Of a stretch of DNA of 64,000 nucleotides, positions 16,981 to 26,203 are shown in pieces. Position numbers and translations under genes: made by a program. The stretch's first letter is position 1; every line of letters starts with the position of its first letter. This DNA comes from JACCXG01 sp963717745. Its GTDB lineage: Bacteria > Acidobacteriota > Vicinamibacteria > Vicinamibacterales > 2-12-FULL-66-21. The notes under the pieces were generated by a model. It had not been told where the DNA came from. It did no database searches and was given only the letters and a program-made list of their open reading frames with translations. The stretch covers positions 372,001 through 436,000 of the forward strand of contig CAVQXJ010000007.1 of NCBI GenBank assembly GCA_963717745.1. The letters are read 5' to 3'.

Positions 16981-17438
16981 TGAAGCACGCCCACAAGCAC
17001 TTCGGCGCCGAGCGCGTCGTCACCGGCGAGATGCCGCACGCCAGTGCGGACATGAACGTCACGCCGCTGATTGACGTGCTGCTCGTGCTGCTGATCATCT
17101 TCATGGCGGCCCTGCCGCTGACGCAGAAGGGCGTGGATGTGAACCTCCCGCTCGAAACCAAGTCGGCGACCCAGACGGTCGACCCCAACCAGATCGTCCT
17201 CGACATCGCCGCGGATCGCTCGATCTCGGTGAACAAGCAGGTCATCGCCATCGGCGCGCTGCAGGAGTTCCTCCGCGGCACCTTCGAGACCCGCAAGGAA
17301 AAGACGCTGTTCCTGATCGGCGATGGGAGCCTTCGCTACGCCGAGATCATCGCGGTCATCGACGCGGCCAAAGGCGCCGGCGTCGAGAAGGTCGGCATCG
17401 TCACGGAAGGCATGCGCAAGGGCGATTCGAGCAACTAG
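16980..17438 (+). CDS. exbD: ExbD/TolR-type biopolymer transport protein 2
   Basis: A 152-residue paralogue of the preceding gene: MNVTPLIDVLLVLLIIFMAA carries the conserved aspartate in its single membrane helix, and the periplasmic domain contains IVLDIAADRSISVNK and RYAEIIAVIDAAKGAGVEKV. Two different ExbD proteins next to one ExbB occur in several diderm phyla and suggest a hetero-oligomeric motor. A strong terminator follows 16 bases after the stop, closing the tonB-exbB-exbD-exbD unit. Confidence 0.92.
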   Translation: MKHAHKHFGAERVVTGEMPHASADMNVTPLIDVLLVLLIIFMAALPLTQKGVDVNLPLETKSATQTVDPNQIVLDIAADRSISVNKQVIAIGALQEFLRGTFETRKEKTLFLIGDGSLRYAEIIAVIDAAKGAGVEKVGIVTEGMRKGDSSN

Positions 17439-17454
17439 GGCCGGGTTGAGCTAT

Positions 17455-17487
17455 GAAGGGCGGCGCCCATTTCGGGCGCCGCCCTTC
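17455..17487 (+). terminator. Strong intrinsic terminator after the exb genes
   Basis: Perfect 14-bp stem GAAGGGCGGCGCCC / GGGCGCCGCCCTTC with loop ATTTC, followed by TGTTTGT. It starts 17 bases after the last ExbD stop. Confidence 0.88.
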
Positions 17488-17503
17488 TGTTTGTACGGCG
17501 GAA

Positions 17504-17523
17504 AACTCCCAACTCCCAAGCCG
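17504..17523. repeat. Short remnant of the AAATCCC repeat family
   Basis: AAAACTCCCAACTCCCAAGC uses the same words as the left arm of the long palindromes, but no matching right arm is present. It may be a decayed or nascent copy between two terminators. Confidence 0.45.
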
Positions 17524-17566
17524 AGCTCCTCGCGCACAGCTGGTTGACGGCGCGAGTACAAAGAGA

Positions 17567-17596
17567 AGGCCGGGCGCCCGGAAAGGCGCCCGGCCT
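17567..17596 (-). terminator. Intrinsic terminator for the minus-strand TPR lipoprotein gene
   Basis: A 12-bp stem AGGCCGGGCGCC / GGCGCCCGGCCT with a six-base loop. Read on the minus strand it is followed by TCTCTTTGT. It lies 28 bases after the gene's stop. Confidence 0.8.
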
Positions 17597-17623
17597 GCGA
17601 ACTTCTCTCGCTGACTCAGCCGA

Positions 17624-18626
17624 TTACTTGCCGGTGGCCGCCTTGGCCGCAGCGGCTGCTGAGCCGCCGCCCTTCTGAATCTCCATGGCCTTGTTGCGGA
17701 GCTGGTCCGCCTGCTGGATCAGCTCCTTCTGCTTCGCCGCGTCGGTTTCGAGGTTCGCCTGCTGGCGGAGGAGGATGTTCTTCCAGAGCAGGGCCTCCAT
17801 GTAGTTCGGGTTGAGCTGGATCGCCTTGTCTTCGGCGGCCAGCCCCTTCATGACGTAGTCCTTCTTCTGCGCCGGGGTGAGCCGGAAGTCCTTCTGGACC
17901 TTGTCCTGATAGTAGGCGCCGATCTGGTGGTAGCCCTGCGGATTGTTCGGTTCGAGCTCGGCGGCCTTGCCGAAGGCCTCCATCGTCTTGTCGAACTCTC
18001 CCTGACGGTTGTAGTAGGCCGCGATGCTGTTCCAGACCACGGGGTCGTTCGGCTTGGCGTCCCGTCCCTTGAGCAGGGCCTGCTCGGCCTCCTCGTAGCG
18101 GCCGGCGTCCTCGTAAATCTTCATCAGCTGGAAATAGGCAGCCGGATCGCTCGGATCCGCGGCGATCATCTTCTGAATGACCGGCTCGGCCTGGGCGGGG
18201 TCGTTGAGCTTGTCGGGCGCATACGCGGCGACGATGTATTCCATGCCGCGGCGCCTGATGAGCGGGTCCTTGGAGAGCTCCGCGGCTTTGGTGTAGTTCT
18301 CGATCGCCTTGGTCATGTAGGCGTCGTTTTCCGGCTCCCCTTTGCGGGCCGGCTTCCAGAGGTTGTCGTAGCTATTGCCGAGGAAGAAATAGGAGGCGAG
18401 GAAATCGGGCGCGGCTTCGGTGTTGGGCTCGGCGGCGATGACCGCTTCGTAACGCTCGGCGGCCTCCCGCCAGCGCTGGCCGCGGTAATGGTCGTTGGCT
18501 TCCTTGAAGGCCTTCATGGCCTTCAGATTCCGGATCGAATACTTGCCACAGCCGGCGGTGGCGGCACTGAGCCCGACTGCGAGCACTGCAAGCGCCAGCG
18601 ACGCCGTCCGAATAGCGGGTCTTCAT
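17624..18626 (-). CDS. TPR lipoprotein (single-base frameshift in the signal peptide)
   Basis: A periplasm-facing lipoprotein of about 333 residues. TPR-like repeats include AAERYEAVIAAEPNTEAAP, EAEQALLKGRDAKPNDP and VWNSIAAYYNRQGEFDKTM, and the protein ends in an Ala/Lys tail. The frame with these repeats has LAVGLSAATAGCGKYS, a lipobox. The proper start, ATG at 18626 with GGGAG just upstream (MKTR...), is one base out of frame: removing one base in CGCTATTCGG gives MKTRIRTASLALAVLAVGL, a perfect lipoprotein signal. I therefore join the two; read literally, translation would start at GTG 18586. It may assist the adjacent TonB system or act as a general scaffold (inference). Confidence 0.75.
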
Positions 18627-18825
18627 GTTCTCCCTCGAGGCGCGGACATCCACGTGCCCGCCGAAAAGTGGGTATTAGAATGGTGCAGGCACGAACGCGG
18701 AGGCCTACCAGCCTGAACCGCGTCAGTATAGTGAACCAAAAATCGCGCCGTCAATAAGGGGGGACAAACGTGGCTTGTCCCCCTTGCCGTCCCGTCACCC
18801 CGTCGACCGTTAGACACCGATTTAC

Positions 18826-20976
18826 ATGATCCGGTTCGAGGACCTCGTCGAAAAAGTCCGGGCCAGCAATCCGGACGCCGACACCGACCTGCTGAGGCGG
18901 GCGTATGTCTTTTCCGCCTTCGAGCACAAGGGGCAGGTGCGCCATTCGGGAGAGCCGTACCTGGTGCATCCGCTCGAGGTCGCCGACCTGCTGGCCGACA
19001 TGAAGCTCGACGTGGTGGCGATCGCCTCGGGCCTGCTGCACGACATCGTCGAGGACACCCAGACCCCGATCGAGCGGATCCGCGAGCTGTTCGGCACCGA
19101 CATCGCGCACGTGGTGGAGGGGGTGACCAAGCTCGGATCGATTCAATTCTCCTCGCGCGAAGAGCGGCAGGCGGAGAATTTCCGCAAGATGCTGCTGGCG
19201 ATGGTCGACGACATCCGGGTGATTCTGGTGAAGCTGGCGGATCGGCTGCACAACATGCGGACGCTGCACCATCTGCCCGAGGAGCGCCGGATCACGATCG
19301 CGCAGGAGACCCGCGACATCTACGCGCCGATTGCCAACCGGCTCGGGATGAGCAAGGTGAAGAACGAGCTCGAGGAGCTGTCGTTCAAGTACCTCGAGCC
19401 GCAGCCCTACGAGTCGCTGCGGCAGCGGGTCGAAGCGCGGCGGCGGGTCACGGAAGGGATGATCGAGGAGCTGCGGAAGAACATCACCGCCAAGCTGGAC
19501 GAGGCCCAGGTGCCGGTGATCCACATCGACGGGCGGATCAAGCGGCTGTTCAGCATCCATCAGAAGCTGCGGCGGCAGAAGATCGATCTCGAGCAGGTCT
19601 ACGATCTCGTGGCGCTGCGGATCGTGACCGGCTCGGTGCGCGACTGCTACGCGGCGCTCGGCATCATCCATCAGACGTGGGCGCCGGTGCCGGGCCGCAT
19701 CAAGGACTTCATCGCGATGCCGCGGCCGAACGGCTACCAGTCGCTGCATACCTCGGTGGTGAGCGAGCGGGGGTTTCCGTTCGAGGTGCAGATCCGCACC
19801 GCCGAGATGCACCGGATCGCCGAGGAAGGCATCGCCGCGCACTGGAAGTACAAGGAAGGACGGATCGGTGCGAACCGGGACGAGCAATATTTCCTGTGGC
19901 TGCGGCAGCTGCTCGAGTGGCAGCAGGAGGTCCGCGATCCGCAGGAGTTCCTGCAGAACCTCAAGATTGACCTCTATCCGGAGGAGGTCTACATCTTCAC
20001 GCCGAAGGGGGAGGTGAAGGCGCTGCCGCGGGACGCCACCCCGGTGGATTTCGCCTACTCGATTCACACCGACGTCGGCCATCAGTGTGTCGGGGCGCGT
20101 GTCAACGGCAAGATGGTGCCGCTGCGCACCCGGCTGCGGAACGGCGACATCGTCGAAATCGTGACGACCGCCGGCCACAAGCCGAGCCGGGACTGGCTGA
20201 ATTTCGTCACCACCTCCCGCGCCCGCAACAAGATCAAGCACTACATCCACGCCGAAGAGAAGATCCGCAGCCTCGAACTGGGACGCAAGCTGTTCGACAA
20301 GGAGGCGCGCCGGTTCGGCCTGAACGTGAAGACCCTGACCGAAGGCGAGCGCTTCGCGGCGGTGCTGGTCGAAGGCGGCTTCCAGAAAGCCGACGAGCTG
20401 TTCACCGCGCTGGCCTATGGCAAGCTGTCGGCGAAGGCGGTGCTGGCCAAGCTGGTTCCGCAGGACCAGCTCAAGGAAGCGCCGGAAAGCACCCTGAGCT
20501 CGGTGGTCAAGCGCGTGCTCGGCACCGGCGAGGAGAAGATCAAGGTCCGGGGCATCGACGACATCATGGTGTTCCGCGCCCGCTGCTGCAATCCGATCCG
20601 CGGCGAGAAGATTGTCGGCTACATCACCCGCGGCAAAGGGGTGTCGGTCCACTCGGCGAGCTGCTCGAACGTGCTGAACCTGCTGTATGACCCGGAGCGG
20701 CGGATCGACGTCGAGTGGGACAAGGGGTCGGACGCCTCACCGTACACGGTCCGGCTGAGCATCCAGGTCGAAGATCGCAAGGGCGTGCTCGCCGACGTCA
20801 CCACGAAGATCGCCGGGATCAACACCAACATCAGGAACGTCGAAGCCACCACCACCGAGTCTCAGGGACGCATCGACATGACGGTGGAGATCAGCGACGT
20901 GAAGCACCTGCAGAAGGTGATCAAGTCGCTGCGCAGCGTCGAAGGGGTTATCGGGGTAGAGCGCGCAGCGAATTGA
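18826..20976 (+). CDS. rel: Bifunctional (p)ppGpp synthetase/hydrolase (RelA/SpoT family)
   Basis: A 716-residue cytosolic enzyme that makes and degrades the alarmone (p)ppGpp. Domain order: HD hydrolase (HSGEPYLVHPL, LLHDIVEDT; intact metal ligands), synthetase (GRIKDFIAMPRPNGYQSLHT, VEVQIRTAEMHRIAEEGIAAHW), TGS (EEVYIFTPKGEVKALPRDAT, near residue 385), a conserved Cys-rich region (ARCCNPIRGEKIVGY) and a C-terminal ACT domain. Both active sites look intact. It starts 200 bases after the divergent TPR gene and is followed by palindrome copy 3. A DksA-type protein and Lon lie within 5 kb. Confidence 0.96.
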   Translation: MIRFEDLVEKVRASNPDADTDLLRRAYVFSAFEHKGQVRHSGEPYLVHPLEVADLLADMKLDVVAIASGLLHDIVEDTQTPIERIRELFGTDIAHVVEGVTKLGSIQFSSREERQAENFRKMLLAMVDDIRVILVKLADRLHNMRTLHHLPEERRITIAQETRDIYAPIANRLGMSKVKNELEELSFKYLEPQPYESLRQRVEARRRVTEGMIEELRKNITAKLDEAQVPVIHIDGRIKRLFSIHQKLRRQKIDLEQVYDLVALRIVTGSVRDCYAALGIIHQTWAPVPGRIKDFIAMPRPNGYQSLHTSVVSERGFPFEVQIRTAEMHRIAEEGIAAHWKYKEGRIGANRDEQYFLWLRQLLEWQQEVRDPQEFLQNLKIDLYPEEVYIFTPKGEVKALPRDATPVDFAYSIHTDVGHQCVGARVNGKMVPLRTRLRNGDIVEIVTTAGHKPSRDWLNFVTTSRARNKIKHYIHAEEKIRSLELGRKLFDKEARRFGLNVKTLTEGERFAAVLVEGGFQKADELFTALAYGKLSAKAVLAKLVPQDQLKEAPESTLSSVVKRVLGTGEEKIKVRGIDDIMVFRARCCNPIRGEKIVGYITRGKGVSVHSASCSNVLNLLYDPERRIDVEWDKGSDASPYTVRLSIQVEDRKGVLADVTTKIAGINTNIRNVEATTTESQGRIDMTVEISDVKHLQKVIKSLRSVEGVIGVERAAN

Positions 20977-20987
20977 GCGCTCTTCGT

Positions 20988-21177
20988 CAAATCCCAAGCT
21001 CCAAGCTCCAAGCTCCAAATCCCAATCACTCCCAGCCGCCAAATCCCAAACGCAAAATCCCAACTCTCATATCCCAACGGTGAATTTCAACGCACGATTG
21101 GGATTTGGTGTTGGGATTTCGTTGGATGTTGGGATTTGGGAGTGGTTGGGATTTGGGATTTGGAGCTTGGGGTTTTG
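20988..21177. repeat. AAATCCC palindrome, copy 3 (best G-quadruplex match)
   Basis: A 190-bp imperfect inverted repeat between convergent rel and ridA, starting 11 bases after rel and ending nine bases before the ridA stop. The right arm (about 21130-21157) has four GGG runs with loops of 4, 7 and 4 bases. The arms share the AAGCTCCAAAT word with the other copies and contain three tandem AAGCTCC units. Confidence 0.88.
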
Positions 21178-21186
21178 CCGAAGGCA

Positions 21187-21567
21187 CTAGCCCACTTCGG
21201 CGATCACATCGATTTCCACGCGAGCGTCTTTGGGGAGGCGAGCGGCTTGAATCGTCGACCTCGCCGGCGCGGGCGAGCTGAAGTAGCTGCCGTAGACCTC
21301 GTTCATCGCCGCGAAGTCGTTCATGTCGGCCAGGAACACCGTGGCGCGGACCACCCGGTCGAGCGAGCTGCCGGCGGCTTCGAGGATGCCGGTCAGGTTA
21401 CGGAAGACGCGATGGGTCTGGGTTGCGATGTCGCCGTCGACCATCGTGCCGGACACCGGGTCGAGCGGGATCTGGCCGGAGACGAAGATGAGCGAGCCGG
21501 CCCGGATCGCCTGCGAGTAGGGACCGATGGCGGCAGGGGCCGCCGCTGTGGAAACGGCCTCGCGCAT
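21187..21567 (-). CDS. ridA: RidA family enamine/imine deaminase
   Basis: A 126-residue small cytosolic enzyme that hydrolyses reactive 2-aminoacrylate and related enamines from PLP-dependent dehydratases, as a homotrimer. IGPYSQAIRAGSLIFVSGQI near the N-terminus, the catalytic Arg in PARSTIQAARLPKDARVEID, and the final IDVIAEVG are diagnostic. It lies seven bases after rpmB, so the two may be co-transcribed. Confidence 0.94.
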   Translation of the reverse strand: MREAVSTAAAPAAIGPYSQAIRAGSLIFVSGQIPLDPVSGTMVDGDIATQTHRVFRNLTGILEAAGSSLDRVVRATVFLADMNDFAAMNEVYGSYFSSPAPARSTIQAARLPKDARVEIDVIAEVG

Positions 21568-21574
21568 CGGAGAC

Positions 21575-21766
21575 TTAGGCCGCCTTGACGACCTTGCCCG
21601 AGCGGAGGCAGCGCGTGCAGACGCGCAGCCGCTGAATGCCGCCGTTGACCAGCGCGCGCACCCGCTGCAGGTTCGGCTCGAACCGCCGAGGGGTCACGTT
21701 ATGCGCGTGACTGATGTTCCGTCCCACGACGGGTCCTTTGCCGCAGAGTTCACAACGTTTTGCCAT
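21575..21766 (-). CDS. rpmB: 50S ribosomal protein L28
   Basis: A 63-residue ribosomal protein. MAKRCELCGKGPVVGRNISH and LRVCTRCLRSGKV give the CxxC...CxxC zinc-binding (C+) form, which contrasts with zinc-free paralogues in some genomes. The start at 21766 matches the conserved MAKRC beginning; the open frame further upstream is not conserved-looking. It is divergently arranged to the following gene across about 275 bases. Confidence 0.96.
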   Translation of the reverse strand: MAKRCELCGKGPVVGRNISHAHNVTPRRFEPNLQRVRALVNGGIQRLRVCTRCLRSGKVVKAA

Positions 21767-22041
21767 TGGCTTACTTGTCTGGTGCTCGGAAGCGCCGGGG
21801 AGTTTTCTCGGCCGCCCTCGCCCGGCGCGGCGGCGAGCAGTCGGCACAAACGTCAGATTATACACTGCTGGCCGGGGTGACCCAACCACCCACACAAATG
21901 TGAGCTGTCAGAGGTCACGCCGACACGGAAGTAGGACGGCCACGCCCGAATTGTGCCGGATTTGGGGCTGTTCCATACAGGAATGGGAGTTGCACTGGGC
22001 CGCAGCAGCCGAACCGTTCCGGCGCTGCGGAGGAGGACCCC
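21767..22041. other. Divergent promoter region between rpmB and an unknown gene
   Basis: Contains no convincing gene. A GGAGGAGG ribosome site at its right edge serves the plus-strand gene. I see no near-consensus -35/-10 pair on either strand. Confidence 0.4.
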
Positions 22042-22635
22042 ATGGAACGCCATGCCGACGCCGTCCTGCGCGAGCAGACTCCCACCGAGTACTTCAAGGA
22101 GGCGGTGGAGTCGGCGCTCGCGCGCCAGCACCTGCAAGCAGGGAATCTGACGGAGTACTACCTGGTCAACCTGCTCTGTCAGTATGTCCGCCTCGATGCC
22201 GCGGCCCACGCCGACCACGGTGAGCCGTTGGCGGTCCGGCTCGCCCGCGCGATGCAGACCGGCGGCAGCGAGCAGCGCGCCCGCCTCCGCAGCCTCGGGG
22301 ATTTTTCGCTGTTCACTGCGGGTTTCTTCTCCGACAGCCTGATGCGCCGGCACCTGGACATCGATTACTACGTCGCGATGGGGGCCTATGCCTACGGCTC
22401 GCTGAGCCGTGCGGAGGACGCGTTTCGCGAAGTGTTCGGCGAGCTGTCGCGCAAGTTCGTCGGATTCAGCGACGTGCTGGCAGACGTCAGCGAGCGCACC
22501 GCGCTGGCGTCGAATAATGATGTGCTGCGGCTCTATGAAAAATGGCTCCGTACCGGAAGCACACGCGACAGCCAGCGGCTGATCGAACGAGGCATCGTGC
22601 CGAACAGCTCCGTCGGCAAGCGGTTCCTGCAGTAG
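22042..22635 (+). CDS. Conserved-looking helical protein of unknown function
   Basis: A 197-residue soluble protein without signal peptide or membrane segment, preceded by GGAGGAGG six bases from the ATG. The composition is mixed and alpha-helical (TEYFKEAVESALARQHL, TEYYLVNLLCQYVRL, DYYVAMGAYAYGSLSR, NNDVLRLYEKWLRTGS), with aromatic Tyr/Phe-rich helices and no recognisable catalytic motif. A hairpin follows the stop. Frame quality, ribosome site and terminator support a real gene. I do not recognise the family. Confidence 0.72.
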   Translation: MERHADAVLREQTPTEYFKEAVESALARQHLQAGNLTEYYLVNLLCQYVRLDAAAHADHGEPLAVRLARAMQTGGSEQRARLRSLGDFSLFTAGFFSDSLMRRHLDIDYYVAMGAYAYGSLSRAEDAFREVFGELSRKFVGFSDVLADVSERTALASNNDVLRLYEKWLRTGSTRDSQRLIERGIVPNSSVGKRFLQ

Positions 22636-22639
22636 GCAG

Positions 22640-22673
22640 GCGGGTCCTGCGGTTGTCCAATCGCGGGACCCGC
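22640..22673 (+). terminator. Hairpin after the unknown helical protein gene
   Basis: A 12-bp stem GCGGGTCCTGCG / CGCGGGACCCGC with one mismatch and a ten-base loop, starting five bases after the stop. No T-tract follows, so it may act in 3'-end stabilisation or Rho-assisted termination. Confidence 0.6.
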
Positions 22674-23061
22674 ATGCTCACGATTGGCGACGGACCGGAC
22701 ACATCTGTAATTTTATACACAGCCAACGCCGGTTTGGACCGAACCGCCGCGGGGGGTTCCGGCGTCTAAACGGACATCATTCGCGTCGCCAGGCGCCAGT
22801 CAGGTTGGAGACTTGTGTTGTAAAGCTTTGAGCCATAACCAGATACCTCGAAGCCGCTGCCGCGAGCGAGGGGCGTAACGCCGGCCGTCCAGTCCGTTCG
22901 TCACCTCACCTCCCTCATCCCCGGCAAACGGGATTCTTGTCCCCTCTTCCGGCGGACACCACATCTGGTATAGACTGACAGGATTTCTTGGCTGGCAAAT
23001 CCATTGCATAACGGCCTACGACTTCATTTCGCGGGCCGGCGGAGAGAGAAGGAGCAATCAT
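22674..23061. other. Long non-coding region upstream of the DksA-type gene
   Basis: No supported ORF. It contains a possible extended -10 TGGTATAGA at 22966-22974, about 90 bases before the gene, without a good -35, and the AGAAGGAG ribosome site at its right end. GGTTTGGACCGAACC near 22732 is a short inverted repeat. Otherwise I see nothing I can name. Confidence 0.35.
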
Positions 23062-23514
23062 ATGAGCGTCAAAAAAACGCCACGGGGTGAGATGAATCGG
23101 GACCGGTATGCGGAGCTGAAGAGCATTCTCGAGGAACGGCGCCGGGAGATCATGAGCGCGGTCCACGAGAAGATCCGCGACGTGCGCAGCGGGGACGCCA
23201 ATAGCGCGACGCACGGCGTGCTCGACGCGGCCGAGTCGTCTGAAGCGGACATTCAGGACGATATCGAGTTCGCGCTGATCCAGATGAAGGCGGAAACCCT
23301 CTCCAAGATCGAAGAGGCGCTCCGCCGTCTCGACGAAGGCACGTTCGGCTATTGCTTCGAGTGCGGCGAGGAAATCTCCGAGCGCCGCCTGCGTGCGCTG
23401 CCGTTCGCGGTCCGCTGCAAGGACTGCGAGGAGGCCCGCGAAGTCGCGCAGCAGCGCGAGCGGAATCTGCAACGCCGTGGCTCCGCCGCGCTCTTCATGG
23501 ATATGCAGGGCTGA
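23062..23514 (+). CDS. DksA/TraR-type C4 zinc-finger transcription factor
   Basis: A 150-residue protein expected to bind the RNA polymerase secondary channel and tune promoter output, often with (p)ppGpp. An N-terminal coiled-coil (RYAELKSILEERRREIMSAV to about residue 100) is followed by the zinc finger YCFECGEEISERRLRALP...VRCKDCEEA. The coiled-coil tip shows DAAESSEADIQDD rather than the classic DxxDxA of E. coli DksA, so its activity may resemble other TraR/DksA-family members. It has an AGAAGGAG ribosome site. Rel is 2 kb away. Confidence 0.88.
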   Translation: MSVKKTPRGEMNRDRYAELKSILEERRREIMSAVHEKIRDVRSGDANSATHGVLDAAESSEADIQDDIEFALIQMKAETLSKIEEALRRLDEGTFGYCFECGEEISERRLRALPFAVRCKDCEEAREVAQQRERNLQRRGSAALFMDMQG

Positions 23515-23520
23515 CGCAGG

Positions 23521-23545
23521 GGCCGGGCCGTTCTCCGGCCCGGCC
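23521..23545 (+). terminator. Terminator hairpin between the DksA-type gene and lon
   Basis: Perfect 10-bp stem GGCCGGGCCG / CGGCCCGGCC with loop TTCTC, seven bases after the stop. T-poor downstream. Confidence 0.65.
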
Positions 23546-23709
23546 GCGTCCTCACGCGGCGGTCTGTCGTCGTCGACATGCCGCAGGCGTGCTACATTTC
23601 GCAGGCTCGAACCGGGGGCACCGCGCCCCCGGGGGGACGGGGCCTGCGGTCCTCCCCCAACAACTGAAAATCGGCAGCCTGCCCGGCCGCCACTCGAGGA
23701 GGATCGCTC

Positions 23710-26151
23710 ATGAGCGATCAGGACGAGCCGATCGTCGTAGACGATGGTTCGGTAGGGGATCGCCCGCTGGTGATTCCCGCGGAGCTGCCGGTGTTGCCGC
23801 TGCGCGACACGGTGTTGTTCCCCAACTCATTCATGCCGCTCGCCGTGGCGCGGGAAGCCTCGGTCCGCCTGATAGACGAGGCGACCACTTCCGGCCGGAT
23901 GATCGGCGTGTTCACGCAACGTGAGGCGTCGGTCGAGGAGCCGGCGCAGGACGACCTCTATCCAATCGGTACCGCGACCCACGTCCACAAGATGTTCAAG
24001 CTGCCGGACGGCAGCCTGCGGCTGATCGTCCAGGGCCTGGCCCGCATCAGCCTCGATCGGATCACCCAGACCCGGCCGTATCTGAAGGCGGCGGTGACCC
24101 TCGCCGACGAGCAGTTGCGCGACGAGGATCACCTCGAGATCGACGCCCTCCAGCGCAACATCAAGAGCAATTTCCAGCAGGTCGTCTCGCTGTCGCCGCT
24201 GCTGTCCGACGATCTGCAGGCGCTGGCCGCCAATATCACCGACCCGGGGAAGCTCGCCGATTTCATCGCCTCGAGCCTCGCCACCATCGGCACCGCGATC
24301 AAGCAGGAGATCCTCGCCACGCTCGACATCAGGGCCAGGATGGATGCGCTCAACCGGCTGTTGATCAAGGAGCTCGAGGTGCTCGAGCTCGGATCGAAGA
24401 TCCAGTCGCAGGTCCAGTCCGAGGTTGGCAAGAACCAGCGCGAGTACTTCCTCCGCGAGCAGCTCAAGGCGATTCAGAAGGAGCTCGGGGAAGGGGACGA
24501 ACAGGCCAAGGAAATCGAAGAGCTGCGCAGCAAGATCGAAGCGATCGGCATGCCCGATCCGGTCAAGAAGGAAGCGCTGCGCGAGCTCGATCGGCTGTCG
24601 AAGATGCCGGTCGCGGCCGCGGAATACACCGTGTCGCGCACCTACCTCGATTGGCTGGTGGCGCTGCCGTGGGCGAAGCGCACCGAGGACTCCATCGACC
24701 TCAAGCGGACCAAGGATGTCCTCGACGCCGATCACTCCGGTCTGGAGAAGGTCAAGGACCGGGTGATCGAATTTCTGGCGGTCCGGAAGCTGAATCCGGA
24801 CGTCAAAGGGCCGATCCTCTGCTTTCTCGGCCCGCCGGGCGTGGGGAAGACCTCGCTGGCGAAGTCGATCGCCAATTCATTGGGACGCAAGTTCGTCCGG
24901 GTCTCGCTCGGCGGCATGAGAGACGAGGCGGAAATCCGCGGGCATCGCCGCACCTACATCGGCGCCCTGCCCGGCCAGGTCGTCCAGGGGCTTCGCCGCG
25001 CCGAGTCGAAGAACCCGGTCTTCATCCTCGACGAGATCGACAAGCTGGGATCCGACTTTCGCGGCGACCCGGCCTCCGCGCTGCTCGAGGTGCTCGATCC
25101 CGAGCAGAACAACTCGTTCCGCGACCACTACCTGGACGTGCCGTTCGACCTGTCAGAGGTGCTGTTCCTCACCACCGCCAACGTGCTCGATCCGATTCCT
25201 CCGGCGCTTCGCGATCGGATGGAGGTGCTGGAGCTTGCCGGCTACACCGAGGAAGAGAAGCTCAAGATCGCGACCGAGCACCTGATCGCCAAACAGGTCG
25301 TCAACCACGGCCTGACCGCCGACCACGCCGAGTTCCAGGACGCGGCGATTCGGAACGTGATCCGCGGCTACACCCGTGAGGCCGGCGTACGCAATCTCGA
25401 GCGCGAGATCGGGGCGCTCTGCCGCAAGGTGGCCCGGCGCCGCGCCGAAGGCGACGAAACCCGCGTCGTCATCACGCCGGACGTGGTCATCGAGATGCTG
25501 GGCGCGCCGTCGTTCCTGGACGAGGAGATCGAGAACCGGACCAAGGATCCCGGCGTCGCGGTCGGTCTGGCGTGGACCCCGGCGGGCGGGGAAGTGCTGT
25601 TCGTCGAAGCGTCGCGCATGCATGGCGCCGGGACGCTGACCCTGACCGGACACCTCGGCGATGTGATGAAGGAATCCGCGCGCACCGCGCTGTCGTGGTT
25701 CAGAGCGCACGCGCCGCGCTACAGTGTCGATCCCAACTTCTACAAGGATTCGGAGATCCACCTGCACGTGCCGTCCGGCGCCATTCCGAAGGACGGCCCG
25801 TCAGCCGGAGTGACGATGGTCACGGCCCTGGCCTCGGAGCTCACCCGCCGGCCCGTCCGCGGGGATCTGGCGATGACCGGTGAAATCACGCTGTCCGGCC
25901 GGGTGCTGCCGGTCGGGGGTATCAAGGAAAAGGTGCTGGCCGCCAGGCGCCACGGCATTCGTGACGTGATTCTCCCGCGTCAGAACGAGAAGAACATCAA
26001 AGAGGATCTGACCGAGGAGCTCCGCAGCGAGCTGACGATTCGCTACGTCTCGCACATCGAAGAAGTCCTGAAGATCGCGCTGACCCCGAGCTCCGCGCAA
26101 ACCCATACCGGCCTGACGCTCGACGAGGAAATTCAGGAAGCGGTGCAGTAG
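23710..26151 (+). CDS. lon: ATP-dependent protease Lon
   Basis: An 813-residue cytosolic AAA+ protease that degrades misfolded and regulatory proteins. N-terminal LON domain (LPVLPLRDTVLFPNSFMPL, to about 210), coiled region, AAA+ module with Walker A GPPGVGKTSLAKS (about 377) and Walker B VFILDEIDKL, and the serine-lysine protease domain with Ser in PKDGPSAGVTM (about 697) and Lys in GGIKEKVLAARR (about 740). GAGGAGG lies eight bases before the ATG. Full family length; all catalytic residues present. Confidence 0.97.
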   Translation: MSDQDEPIVVDDGSVGDRPLVIPAELPVLPLRDTVLFPNSFMPLAVAREASVRLIDEATTSGRMIGVFTQREASVEEPAQDDLYPIGTATHVHKMFKLPDGSLRLIVQGLARISLDRITQTRPYLKAAVTLADEQLRDEDHLEIDALQRNIKSNFQQVVSLSPLLSDDLQALAANITDPGKLADFIASSLATIGTAIKQEILATLDIRARMDALNRLLIKELEVLELGSKIQSQVQSEVGKNQREYFLREQLKAIQKELGEGDEQAKEIEELRSKIEAIGMPDPVKKEALRELDRLSKMPVAAAEYTVSRTYLDWLVALPWAKRTEDSIDLKRTKDVLDADHSGLEKVKDRVIEFLAVRKLNPDVKGPILCFLGPPGVGKTSLAKSIANSLGRKFVRVSLGGMRDEAEIRGHRRTYIGALPGQVVQGLRRAESKNPVFILDEIDKLGSDFRGDPASALLEVLDPEQNNSFRDHYLDVPFDLSEVLFLTTANVLDPIPPALRDRMEVLELAGYTEEEKLKIATEHLIAKQVVNHGLTADHAEFQDAAIRNVIRGYTREAGVRNLEREIGALCRKVARRRAEGDETRVVITPDVVIEMLGAPSFLDEEIENRTKDPGVAVGLAWTPAGGEVLFVEASRMHGAGTLTLTGHLGDVMKESARTALSWFRAHAPRYSVDPNFYKDSEIHLHVPSGAIPKDGPSAGVTMVTALASELTRRPVRGDLAMTGEITLSGRVLPVGGIKEKVLAARRHGIRDVILPRQNEKNIKEDLTEELRSELTIRYVSHIEEVLKIALTPSSAQTHTGLTLDEEIQEAVQ

Positions 26152-26203
26152 GGCGGGCACCTTCGCCCCTCGCCTTGACAGAGACGCGCTGGGAGGCCAC
26201 GGA

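Noticed and set aside
18751..20652. A 633-codon open frame on the minus strand opposite rel
   Set aside because: Arg/His/Leu/Asp-rich shadow without any motif; rel on the plus strand is complete and diagnostic.
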